Part shown: positions 19,051 through 26,850 of the stretch, piece after piece | Layout: each line of letters begins with the position of its first letter | How positions within the stretch are numbered: the first letter of the stretch is position 1 | Assembly: GCA_963726575.1 (NCBI GenBank) | Contig: CAVSCR010000005.1 | Span: 558,001 to 622,000, forward strand | Direction of reading: 5' to 3' | Source of the DNA: CAVSCR01 sp963726575 | Lineage (GTDB): Bacteria > Actinomycetota > Actinomycetes > JAHEKZ01 | DNA: 64,000 nt | Notes under the pieces: model-generated | Told to the model about the DNA's origin: nothing | Database searches by the model: none | The model's input: only the letters and a program-made list of their open reading frames with translations | Translations under genes and position numbers: made by a program

Positions 19051-19434
19051 TCAGTGGGCGTCGGGCGGGCTCACCCGGGCGCGGTCGGTGAAGGTCCACG
19101 CCGGCTCACCGGTGGGGTTGGGGCCGTACACGTAGAGCATCCGGGCGTACTCGGGGGCGTAGTAGTAGGCCGGTTCGTGGGCGGGCACACGGACCACGTC
19201 GCCGGGTCCAGCCACCACGCGTTCGCCGCCGCAGTCGACCTCGAGCTGGCCCACCAGCACGTACGTCACCTCGTCGTGGGGATGACAGTCGCCGAAGCCC
19301 GCAGCGCGCAGCTCCCACTCCCCCATCGCCAGCTGGTCCCAGCCGCCGCGTCGGGGCGCGATGATCACGCGCGTACCGTCGGTCTCACCACGATCCGTCC
19401 CCAGGGGTGCGCGCGGGAACAGCTGTGCCGACAT
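19051..19434 (-). CDS. Small cupin-domain protein
   Basis: 127 residues, single cupin barrel. First cupin motif is represented by GDCHPHDEVTYVLVGQLEV, second by AGPGDVVRVPAHEPAYYY. His/Asp/Glu residues of motif 1 are present, so metal binding is plausible. GGGAG lies six nucleotides before ATG 19434. No enzymatic role can be assigned; related small cupins include sugar isomerases, dioxygenases and sensor proteins. Divergent from the YbaK-type gene, with a palindromic repeat copy between them. Confidence 0.85.
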   Translation of the reverse strand: MSAQLFPRAPLGTDRGETDGTRVIIAPRRGGWDQLAMGEWELRAAGFGDCHPHDEVTYVLVGQLEVDCGGERVVAGPGDVVRVPAHEPAYYYAPEYARMLYVYGPNPTGEPAWTFTDRARVSPPDAH

Positions 19435-19465
19435 GACGAACTCCCGTCGTTGATCTCGCAGAATC

Positions 19466-19527
19466 GTTGATCTTGGAGAAGATGTCGTCCTTCCACGATC
19501 AACTCACACCTGAAGTCCAAGATCAAC
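19466..19527 (-). repeat. Dispersed 62-bp palindromic element, copy A
   Basis: Terminal inverted repeats GTTGATCTTGGA / TCCAAGATCAAC, perfect over 12 bp. Read on the minus strand it matches copy B (33967-34028) at 54 of 62 positions with no gaps. It lies in the divergent gap between the cupin and YbaK genes. Confidence 0.85.
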
Positions 19528-19539
19528 GAAGATGAGCGC

Positions 19540-19545
19540 TAGGGT
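19540..19545 (+). promoter_or_regulatory. Probable leaderless -10 (TAGGGT) for the YbaK-type gene
   Basis: TAGGGT ends seven nucleotides before ATG 19553, so transcription would begin at the start codon. This favours 19553 over the upstream ATG 19532, which sits before the -10. Confidence 0.55.
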
Positions 19546-19552
19546 CCGCGAC

Positions 19553-20062
19553 ATGGCTGAGCCCGATCCCGACAGCAGCAGTGACGACGCAGCGCTGGAC
19601 CACCCCACCGTGCGTCGGGTCAGCGAGTGGCTGCAGGCAGCCGGAGTGCGCGGTGAGGTCGTGGCGCTTCCGGAGTCCGCACCCACGGCTGCCGCCGCAG
19701 CGGCCCAGCTCGGATGCCCGGTCGGTGCGATCGCCAACAGCCTCGTCTTCGACGCGCGCGGTCAGCCCGTCCTCGTCATGACCAGCGGCGCCCACCGGGT
19801 CGACCCGCCGCGCCTGGCGGCGATGCTCGAGGTGTCCCACGTCGACAAGGCCAGCGCAGACTTCGTACGCCACCACACCGGCATGGCGATCGGCGGGGTC
19901 GCGCCCGTCGGGCATCCGCATCCGCTGCGCACGCTGGTCGACGTCGACCTCGCGCAGTTCGACGTGGTGTGGGCGGCAGCCGGTCATCCGCACACGGTGT
20001 TCCCGACGTCCTACGACGAACTCCTGCGCATCACCGGCGGGGTCTCCGCCGAGGTGAGCTGA
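19553..20062 (+). CDS. YbaK/ProX-type aminoacyl-tRNA deacylase
   Basis: 169 residues from ATG 19553. YbaK/EbsC fold: LGCPVGAIANSLVF, VLVMTSGAHRVD, a conserved lysine in HVDKASADFV, TGMAIGGVAPVGHP and ending TSYDELLRITGGVSAEVS. The family hydrolyses mischarged tRNA (Cys-tRNAPro, Ala-tRNAPro and similar) in trans. Which tRNA is edited cannot be told. The 3' end overlaps the convergent acyltransferase gene by 32 bp. Confidence 0.9.
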   Translation: MAEPDPDSSSDDAALDHPTVRRVSEWLQAAGVRGEVVALPESAPTAAAAAAQLGCPVGAIANSLVFDARGQPVLVMTSGAHRVDPPRLAAMLEVSHVDKASADFVRHHTGMAIGGVAPVGHPHPLRTLVDVDLAQFDVVWAAAGHPHTVFPTSYDELLRITGGVSAEVS

Positions 20063-21425
20063 CCACGTCCGACGGCGTCGCCGTCGCACGCGCGGCCCAG
20101 GCGGCTCCGGCGAACCCGAGCCAGAGCAGCAGCAGGTTCAACAACGGGGTCATGGGCAACACCACCAGGGTGTGCGTCAACAGCCGGGTGACTCCTTCGA
20201 AGCCGGTCACCGAGAAGCCCAGCACCCCGAGCAGCGCAAGAACCACCGCCACCGCGGCGAGGCCGTTGCGATGACGACGGCGCCGCGCAGACTCGGGGAT
20301 CTGCCACTCCCGTGGTACCTCGAACCGCCGGAACAGCGCCACGAACCCCGTCAGGATCACCAGCACCAGCGCCAACAACGGCAGCCGCGTCAGCCACCAG
20401 GCGACGGTGCCGGGCCAGGGTGTCGCGAGGCCGACGCGCACCACCAACGCATTGGCCATGACGATGGCCGTCAGGTGCCACAGGAACGCCGTCATGATCA
20501 CGGCGTTTCCCGCGACCACGGCGAGCCAGACTCTCGGTCGCGAGGCAAACCGCGTCCCCGCCCCGCGCAGCACCAGCACCACGCCGATCTGGAAGACGGC
20601 CAGCGCGAGCACGGCGAACGACGGCGGGGCGAGGTTCGACACCTTTTCGCCGGGCAGGCTCACCATCGACTTCGGATACGGCGTGAGCGCGACCAGGAGC
20701 GTCAACGAGGTCAGCCCGGCAACGACCCAGGCCCACGCCAGACGTACGCCCGGCACGCGGCCGTCGGCATAGAAGAAGCCGATCTGGTGGATCGCCAACC
20801 ACACCGTGACGAAGTTGAGGTAGCCGACCAGTGGCACGTCGAAGCCCAAACGGGCGACGTCGACGACTGCGACGCTGGCCGCCAGCACGACCACGACCCA
20901 GACGCCGAATCGGTCGTGCAGCCGCAGCATCCACGGCGCCAGGCTCATGACGATCAGGTAGATGCCGACGAACCACAGGGGCTGACCGACCAGACGCAAC
21001 GCATACGTGAGATCCGGCGGGGTCGGTCCTGACCACTCGACCAGGACACCCACGAGCACGCCGACGGTGACGAACGCCAAGGTGGGCTCCAGCAGCCGTT
21101 GCGCGCGGATCTGCGCGAAGTCGGCGTACCCACCGCCGCGACGTCGGACCGATCGCCAGGTGCGCGCGTGCGAGAAGCCGCCCACGACGAAGAACACGGG
21201 CATCACCTGGAACAACCACGTCAACAGCTGCGCCGCCGGGATCCGCACGAGACTGTTGAAGACCACCAGGGAGTCACCAGGGCCGCGCACCACGCCGGCC
21301 ATGAGGAAGTGACCCACCATCACCAGGCCGAGAGCGACCACCCGGAGCAGGTCGACGTAGCGGTCACGGCTGGCCGGCGTGGCGGAGGCCAGCTCGGCGA
21401 TCGACGGGTCACTCACGTCGGGCAC
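20031..21425 (-). CDS. Acyltransferase family 3 integral membrane protein
   Basis: 464 residues with about ten membrane helices. Opens with RDRYVDLLRVVALGLVMVGHFLM, the family pattern of an Arg-Asp-x-x-x-Asp-x-x-R segment leading into helix 1; FVVGGFSHARTW follows helix 2. Such enzymes O-acylate sugars, lipids or cell-wall polymers in the membrane. GTG start at 21425, nine bp after the decarboxylase-fold gene and preceded by GAGG, so it is the third gene of that operon. Substrate unknown. Confidence 0.88.
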   Translation of the reverse strand: MPDVSDPSIAELASATPASRDRYVDLLRVVALGLVMVGHFLMAGVVRGPGDSLVVFNSLVRIPAAQLLTWLFQVMPVFFVVGGFSHARTWRSVRRRGGGYADFAQIRAQRLLEPTLAFVTVGVLVGVLVEWSGPTPPDLTYALRLVGQPLWFVGIYLIVMSLAPWMLRLHDRFGVWVVVVLAASVAVVDVARLGFDVPLVGYLNFVTVWLAIHQIGFFYADGRVPGVRLAWAWVVAGLTSLTLLVALTPYPKSMVSLPGEKVSNLAPPSFAVLALAVFQIGVVLVLRGAGTRFASRPRVWLAVVAGNAVIMTAFLWHLTAIVMANALVVRVGLATPWPGTVAWWLTRLPLLALVLVILTGFVALFRRFEVPREWQIPESARRRRHRNGLAAVAVVLALLGVLGFSVTGFEGVTRLLTHTLVVLPMTPLLNLLLLWLGFAGAAWAARATATPSDVVSSPRRRPRR

Positions 21426-21434
21426 CCCGGCGCC

Positions 21435-22880
21435 TCAGACCACGACCTGCAACGTCTGCAACGTGGGGTCGGCTGCGTAGCGCACCTGGATCCCCGCCGC
21501 GTGTGCCGCTTGCAGCCCGGCCACGGCTGCCCGCGTCACCCGCTCACCGGGTGCCAGCACGGGGATCCCTGGCGGATAGGGCGCCACGAGCTCGGCGCAC
21601 ACGCGGCCGACGGCACTGGTCATGGCCAGCGTCTCGTGCGCGGCGAAGAACGCATCGCGCGGCGCCATCACGGTCTCCGGCTCCACCGACCACGACACCG
21701 ACGGCACCACTGAGCGTGGCGTGCCTCGTCGTCGTTCGATCGCTGCGGCGAGCACGTCGACGAACCGGTCGATCGCCGCGTCGTCGTCGGCGACGGTCAC
21801 GAGCGGGACGATCGTGTCGCGGTCGGCCATCTCGACGGGGTGCCCCGAGGCGATCAGGTCCTCCTCGACGGCCAACCCGTCCGCGCCGGTTCCCGCCAAT
21901 GACAGCACCACCTTCGCGGGGTCCACGCGAACACCGGGGGGAAGGCACTGCGCGTCCACGACGACCAGGCCGGGCACTTCGTCACGCAGCCTCGTGCGTG
22001 CCCGCTGGGCGACCTCGACCAACCGACCGGTGGCCGCGGCTCCCGCACGAGCCAGGTAGGCGCGCGCCGCGTCAGCACTGGCCGCGATCGTGCCCGACGG
22101 GCTGGTGGTGTGCAGCGTGTCGAAGGCACGGTCGAGCCGGTCGGCGTCGAGCCGGTCGGTGCGGGCCAGGACATAGGCGGACTGGGTGTAGGCCGGCAAC
22201 GTCTTGTGCGCACTCGTCACCAGGGCATCGGCACCCTCGGCGAGCGCGTGGGCGGGCAGGTCGGGATGGAAGCCGAAGTGCGCGCCCCACGCCTGGTCGA
22301 CCACCAGCGGAACGCCGTGACGATGAGCCAACTCGGCGTGCGCGGCGACGTCGGACATCGTCCCGATATAGCCCGGCTCCACCAGAAACACCGCGACGGC
22401 TTCCGGATGCGCCGAAAGCGCTGCGTCGACCTGTTGCGTCGGGATACCGAGCGGCAGCCCGAGGTCCACGTCGATGTCCGGTGTCACCCAGATCGGTTCC
22501 AGCCCGGCGAGCACGAGACCGGACAGCAGTGAACGGTGCAGATTCCGGTTGACGATGATCCGGTCGCCGGGCCGGCCCACCGCAAGGCACAACGTCTGGT
22601 TGCCGTGCGTCGAGCCGCCCACGGAGATACGAGCCCAGTCCGCGCCCCACAGCTGGGCCAGCTTGACCTCGGCGTCGCGGACCCGGTGGTGATGCGAGCG
22701 GACGGTGTCGACGCCGCCGTACAGCGGGAGATCGGACTCCACTACCTCGCCGACCAGGTCGGTCCGCCCCTTGTGCCCCGGCGTCGTCCAGGGCAGACGC
22801 TGGCCCTCGCGAAAGCGCAGCCACCCGTCCAGCAGTGGCGCGTCGTCGCGAAGGCCCAACGGATCGCGCGGATCCGTCAC
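21435..22880 (-). CDS. Orn/Lys/Arg-decarboxylase-fold PLP enzyme, paralogue 2
   Basis: 481 residues from GTG 22880 (MTDPRDPLGLRDDAPLLDG), overlapping the stop of paralogue 1 as GTGA. Fold type I PLP enzyme: TPGHKGR near the N-terminus, substrate loop SVGGSTHGNQ, PLP-ring aspartate in VVDQAWGAHFGFHPD, Schiff-base lysine in TSAHKTLPAYTQS, and C-terminal APYPPGIPVLAPGERV. Length matches the compact SpeA/YaaO-like group (about 480-490) without a wing domain. Substrate could be Arg, Lys, Orn or something else. Confidence 0.9.
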   Translation of the reverse strand: MTDPRDPLGLRDDAPLLDGWLRFREGQRLPWTTPGHKGRTDLVGEVVESDLPLYGGVDTVRSHHHRVRDAEVKLAQLWGADWARISVGGSTHGNQTLCLAVGRPGDRIIVNRNLHRSLLSGLVLAGLEPIWVTPDIDVDLGLPLGIPTQQVDAALSAHPEAVAVFLVEPGYIGTMSDVAAHAELAHRHGVPLVVDQAWGAHFGFHPDLPAHALAEGADALVTSAHKTLPAYTQSAYVLARTDRLDADRLDRAFDTLHTTSPSGTIAASADAARAYLARAGAAATGRLVEVAQRARTRLRDEVPGLVVVDAQCLPPGVRVDPAKVVLSLAGTGADGLAVEEDLIASGHPVEMADRDTIVPLVTVADDDAAIDRFVDVLAAAIERRRGTPRSVVPSVSWSVEPETVMAPRDAFFAAHETLAMTSAVGRVCAELVAPYPPGIPVLAPGERVTRAAVAGLQAAHAAGIQVRYAADPTLQTLQVVV

Positions 22881-24325
22881 TGCACCACCACCTGGAACGT
22901 GGCGAGAGTCGGATCGGCGGCGTAGCGCACGAGCGCGCCGTCCGCCTTGACCTCGCGCAGAGCCCGCAATGCTGCGGCGGTGATCCGTTCGCCTGGTGCG
23001 AGCACGGGCACGCCCGGCGGGTACGGGGCGACGATCTCGGCGGACACGCGACCGATGGCGTCGTCGGCCGCCACGGTCTCGTGCGCGGCGAAGAAAGCAT
23101 CGCGGGGACGCAGCACGGTTTCCGGCTGCATCGTCCACGCGACGTGCGGATGAGGATCACGCGGCTCATCCCGGTGTCGCTCGATCGCGGCGATCAACGC
23201 GTCGACGAAGCCAGCGATCTCGTCGGCGTCGTCGAAGATCGTGACCGTGGCCACCATGGTGTTGCGGTCGGAGTACTCGACGGGATAGCCGAGATCGGCG
23301 AGGTCGTCGTCGAGGGCGAGGCCATCGGCGCCGATGCCTGCCAGCGACAACGTGATCTTCGTGGGGTCGAAACGGACGGCGACGGGAAGGTCCGCGGCTT
23401 CGACGACGGTGAGACCCGGCACTTGCCGCAGCCGCTCGCGGGCTGCGTGGGAGATCTGGATCGCCTCGTCGATCAAGTCCTTGCCGTCGCGCTGCAGCAG
23501 CGCGCGCGTCGCATCGATGCTGGCGACGATCTGGCCGGCCGGGCTGGTGGTGTGGGTGGCATCGAAGCCGCGCGTCAACCGGTCGGGATCCAGCCGCTCG
23601 GTCCGCGCCACCAGCAGCGCCGACTGCGTGTAACCCGTCAAGGCCTTGTGCACGCTCGTCACCAGTGCGTCGGCGCCGAGCTGCAGAGCATGGGGCGGAA
23701 CGTCCGGGTGGAACCCGAAGTGACCACCCCATGCCTGGTCGACCACGAGTGGAACGCCGTGGTCGTGCGCGACCTGCGCGTGGTCCTCCAGTCGCGCCAC
23801 GGTGCCGACGTACGAAGGCTCGACCAGGAACACCGCCTTTGCCTCGGGGTGACCGGCGAGCGCGGCGCGCACCTCATCGACGGCTACCCCGATCGGCAGA
23901 CCGAGCCTGGGGTCGATCACCGGGCCGACCCACACCGGGTGGAGCCCCGCCAGGACCAGTCCCAGCAGCAGCGAGCGGTGCAGCATGCGGCTGACCACCA
24001 CCGTGTCTCCCGGGCGGGCGACCGCCAGCGCCAGCGCCTGGTTGCAGTGAGTGGAACCCGCAACCGAGAAGCGCGCCCAGTCCCCTCCCCACAACCCAGC
24101 TGCCTTGGCCTCGGCGGCCTCGAGCCGACCGTTGCGGCCACGGATCGTGTCGACCCCGCCGTACAGCGTCACGTCGCCCATCAGGACCGCCCCGAGCCGG
24201 TCGGTCCTGGTCTTGTGCCCGGGGGTGTGCAGCGGTGTGACGTCGCTCTCCAGGAATCGCAGCAACCCATCGACCAGCGGCGCGTCGTGGCGCAGCGCCA
24301 AGGGGTCGTTGGGGTCGGTCGCCAC
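22877..24325 (-). CDS. Orn/Lys/Arg-decarboxylase-fold PLP enzyme, paralogue 1
   Basis: 482 residues from GTG 24325. Collinear with the downstream gene throughout: TPGHKTRTDRLG, SVAGSTHCNQ, VVDQAWGGHFGFHPD, SVHKALTGYTQSA (PLP lysine) and APYPPGVPVLAPGERI. Both copies keep the catalytic lysine and PLP aspartate, so both look active. The two probably arose by tandem duplication and have diverged substantially. First gene of a three-gene operon with the acyltransferase; the promoter is leaderless and overlaps that of the divergent CrtI-like gene. Confidence 0.9.
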   Translation of the reverse strand: MATDPNDPLALRHDAPLVDGLLRFLESDVTPLHTPGHKTRTDRLGAVLMGDVTLYGGVDTIRGRNGRLEAAEAKAAGLWGGDWARFSVAGSTHCNQALALAVARPGDTVVVSRMLHRSLLLGLVLAGLHPVWVGPVIDPRLGLPIGVAVDEVRAALAGHPEAKAVFLVEPSYVGTVARLEDHAQVAHDHGVPLVVDQAWGGHFGFHPDVPPHALQLGADALVTSVHKALTGYTQSALLVARTERLDPDRLTRGFDATHTTSPAGQIVASIDATRALLQRDGKDLIDEAIQISHAARERLRQVPGLTVVEAADLPVAVRFDPTKITLSLAGIGADGLALDDDLADLGYPVEYSDRNTMVATVTIFDDADEIAGFVDALIAAIERHRDEPRDPHPHVAWTMQPETVLRPRDAFFAAHETVAADDAIGRVSAEIVAPYPPGVPVLAPGERITAAALRALREVKADGALVRYAADPTLATFQVVVQ

Positions 24326-24331
24326 CGCAGC

Positions 24332-24341
24332 ACCCTACGCT
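24332..24341. promoter_or_regulatory. Overlapping divergent leaderless -10 elements
   Basis: ACCCTACGCT contains TAGGGT on the minus strand (24332-24337) and TACGCT on the plus strand (24336-24341), sharing the TA at 24336-24337. They lie 6 nt before GTG 24325 (minus) and 7 nt before GTG 24349 (plus). The whole intergenic gap is 23 bp, so the two genes must fire alternately. Confidence 0.6.
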
Positions 24342-24348
24342 GCGGCAG

Positions 24349-25866
24349 GTGGCACGCGTGGTCGTGGTGGGCGCCGGGGCAGGTGGTTTGACGGCCGCGA
24401 TCCGGTTGGCTTTCGCCGGTCACGACGTCACCGTCTACGAGGCCGGCCAGGAGGTCGGTGGATCGTTGCGCGGCTACGAACGAGACGGCTACGTCTTCGA
24501 CACCGAGGCAACCGCACTGCACCTGCCCGCGGTCTATCGAGACCTCTTCCTCACCACCTCGCGGCGCCGAGTCGGTGCCGCGTTGGAGGACGCGGTCGAC
24601 CTCTCCGCCCTCACTCCAGCACTGCGCTACCAGTGGCCGACCGGCGTCAGCGTCGACATTCCGACCGCGAACCACCGACGCGTTGCCCAAGCCTTCGGCG
24701 ATGTGTTGGGCGGCACGGCCGCACGCGACTGGACGGCACTGTCCGAGCGTGCCTCGCAGATGTGGTCGTTGGTCCGCCCATCGGTGCTCGACCAGGAGTT
24801 CCCCGGTGCTACGGCGCTGTCGCGTCGATGGGGTGCGGCCGGGCTCCGAACGGTTGCGCCGTACTCCTCGCTGCGGCGGCTGGGCACGCGCTATCTCAGC
24901 GACCCGCGGCTGCGGTCGGTCCTCGACGTCGTCGCGACCGACCAGGGAAACGACCCACGTCATGCGGCAGCAGCCATGGCGATGCTGAGCTACGCGATCC
25001 AGACGTTCGGCACATGGCACGTCGGCGGCGGGATGCGTGAGCTCGCGCGCGCGATGCAGCGACGCGCACAGGACCTCGGCGTTCACGTCGAGCTGGGACG
25101 CGAGGTCGTGGCGGTCCGTGCCGACCATGACGGCGTCCGCGGCGTGGAGCTGGCCGATGGAATCTTCGTCGCGGCCGACGTGGTCGTGAGTGACGTCGAC
25201 GTGTGGCTGCTGCACCACCGTCTGCTCAGCGACCGAAGGACCGAGGCGTACCGCAAGCTGTTGTCCCGTTCGACGCCCAGCGCGGGACGCTTCCAGCTGT
25301 TCCTCGCTCTGCGCACTCCGCCGCCGCGTACGGCACCGCTGACCGTCGTCTTCCCGGATCGGATCGATGCCGAGCTCGAGGCCGTGTTCGGCGGCCGCCC
25401 CTCCGCCGCCGAGGAACCGACCCTGAGCATCAGCGCACCCAAGGACCGGCGGATGTCGCCCACCGAACCGGGAAGCGCATGGACAGTGAGTGTGCTCGCT
25501 CCGTTGCACGACCCCGTCAACGGTTTCGACTGGGACGCTCCTGACGTCGCCAGCCGCTATGCGACCCGCGTCCTGGACCGCCTCGGGGCCACCGGTTTCG
25601 ACCTGCGGGAGCGACTGCTGTGGCACGAGTACCGCAGTCCGGCCGACACCGAACGTGCGACCCGGGCCCGCGGCGGATCCGTGGGTGGCATCGCGGACTC
25701 CGGTCCGCGTTCTCGGCCGATTCAGCGGCGGGCCGCGAACGGCTCGCCGGTGCCAGGGCTGTTCGTCGTGGGACGTGGGGCGCGCCCCGGGCCGTGGCTG
25801 CCCGTGGTGGGCATGGGCGCCACCGTGACGGCCGCGGCCGTGCTCGAGCAGTTCCCGGGCGAGTAG
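24349..25866 (+). CDS. CrtI-like FAD-dependent desaturase/oxidoreductase
   Basis: 505 residues. The N-terminal dinucleotide fold VVVGAGAGGLTAAIRLAFAG binds FAD; the C-terminal GLFVVGRGARPGPWLPVVGMG is the family FAD-closing motif. It is a phytoene-desaturase-family member but clearly diverged from the CrtI at 27937. It might be a second carotenoid desaturase, a ketolase-like enzyme or an unrelated isoprenoid oxidase. Start GTG 24349 is leaderless by the -10 TACGCT. Proximity to crt genes suggests a pigment role, by inference only. Confidence 0.8.
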   Translation: MARVVVVGAGAGGLTAAIRLAFAGHDVTVYEAGQEVGGSLRGYERDGYVFDTEATALHLPAVYRDLFLTTSRRRVGAALEDAVDLSALTPALRYQWPTGVSVDIPTANHRRVAQAFGDVLGGTAARDWTALSERASQMWSLVRPSVLDQEFPGATALSRRWGAAGLRTVAPYSSLRRLGTRYLSDPRLRSVLDVVATDQGNDPRHAAAAMAMLSYAIQTFGTWHVGGGMRELARAMQRRAQDLGVHVELGREVVAVRADHDGVRGVELADGIFVAADVVVSDVDVWLLHHRLLSDRRTEAYRKLLSRSTPSAGRFQLFLALRTPPPRTAPLTVVFPDRIDAELEAVFGGRPSAAEEPTLSISAPKDRRMSPTEPGSAWTVSVLAPLHDPVNGFDWDAPDVASRYATRVLDRLGATGFDLRERLLWHEYRSPADTERATRARGGSVGGIADSGPRSRPIQRRAANGSPVPGLFVVGRGARPGPWLPVVGMGATVTAAAVLEQFPGE

Positions 25867-25896
25867 GCGCAACGGACCAGCCGCGACGCCGCCCCC

Positions 25897-26787
25897 TCAG
25901 CGGCGCCGGGCCAGGCCGAGGTTGTCGTAGATCTCGCGCGTGGCCGTGGACCGGTTCAGCGTGTAGAAGTGCAGACCCGGAGCGCCGCCGTCGAGCAGCT
26001 CGGAGGCCAGCTCGGTGGCGACCTCGACGCCCACGGCGCGCACCGCGACCGGGTCGTCGCGAACCGGGTCGAGACGGTGCAGCACGCGTGGCGGCAACTG
26101 CGCCCCCGACAGCTGCGCGAACCGCTCGATCTGGCTCACGTTCGTCACCGGCATCAGGCCAGGCACGATCGGAACCTCGACGCCGTGTCGCTGCGCGCGC
26201 TCGACCAGGGCGAAGTAGGCGCCGGCGTCGAAGAAGAACTGGGTGACTGCGAAGTCTGCGCCGGCTGCCACCTTTGCCGCCAGCATGGCCACGTCGAACT
26301 CCAGGTCGGGCGACTCCGGGTGCCCCTCTGGGAATGCAGCCACACCCACGCTGAAGTCCCCCAGGCGCTTGACCAGCGCAACCAGCTCGGCAGCATGCGA
26401 CAACCCATGGGGATGCGGTTGCCAGGGAGCCCTGAGTCCTCCCGTCGGGTCGCCGCGCAGCGCCAGGATCGTCCGCACGCCAGCCGCGGCGTAGGCGCCG
26501 ATCACATGTCGCAGGTCGGCAACGCCCGCGTCGACACACGTGAGATGTCCGACCGGGGCGAGCGTGGTGTCGTGCGCGATCTCTGCGGTCAGACGGACCG
26601 TGCGGTCTCGTGTCGAGCCACCGGCGCCGTAGGTGACCGACACGAACGTCGGCTTGAGCCGCTCCAGCTCGCGAATCGACTGCCACAGCTGCTGTTCACC
26701 GTCGTCGCTGCGCGGCGGGAAGAACTCGAACGACCACGAATGCCGACCTGCCGCGAACACATCACGCAAGTCGTCGGCCCTTGGCAT
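25897..26787 (-). CDS. metF: Methylenetetrahydrofolate reductase
   Basis: 296 residues. FAD-containing TIM barrel that reduces 5,10-methylene-THF to 5-methyl-THF for methionine synthesis. Recognisable MetF segments: FEFFPPRSDDGEQQLWQSI, VSVTYGAGGSTRDRT, HLTCVDAG, ILALRGDP, PVTNVSQIERFAQLSGAQLP. Length is normal for bacterial MetF. Divergent from the prenyl synthase gene; both start codons have leaderless -10 boxes. Corresponds by position to Rv2172c. Confidence 0.93.
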   Translation of the reverse strand: MPRADDLRDVFAAGRHSWSFEFFPPRSDDGEQQLWQSIRELERLKPTFVSVTYGAGGSTRDRTVRLTAEIAHDTTLAPVGHLTCVDAGVADLRHVIGAYAAAGVRTILALRGDPTGGLRAPWQPHPHGLSHAAELVALVKRLGDFSVGVAAFPEGHPESPDLEFDVAMLAAKVAAGADFAVTQFFFDAGAYFALVERAQRHGVEVPIVPGLMPVTNVSQIERFAQLSGAQLPPRVLHRLDPVRDDPVAVRAVGVEVATELASELLDGGAPGLHFYTLNRSTATREIYDNLGLARRR

Positions 26788-26793
26788 CGTCTC

Positions 26794-26799
26794 AGCCTA
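26794..26799 (-). promoter_or_regulatory. Probable leaderless -10 (TAGGCT) for metF
   Basis: Minus-strand TAGGCT, 6 nt before ATG 26787. Confidence 0.5.
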
Positions 26800-26837
26800 C
26801 GAAGTCGGCTCGCCCTGCACGTTGGCGCACCCGCCAC

Positions 26838-26843
26838 TACGCT
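26838..26843 (+). promoter_or_regulatory. Probable leaderless -10 (TACGCT) for crtE
   Basis: TACGCT, 7 nt before GTG 26851; identical -10 and spacing to the CrtI-like gene at 24349. Confidence 0.5.
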
Positions 26844-26850
26844 CGCCGAC

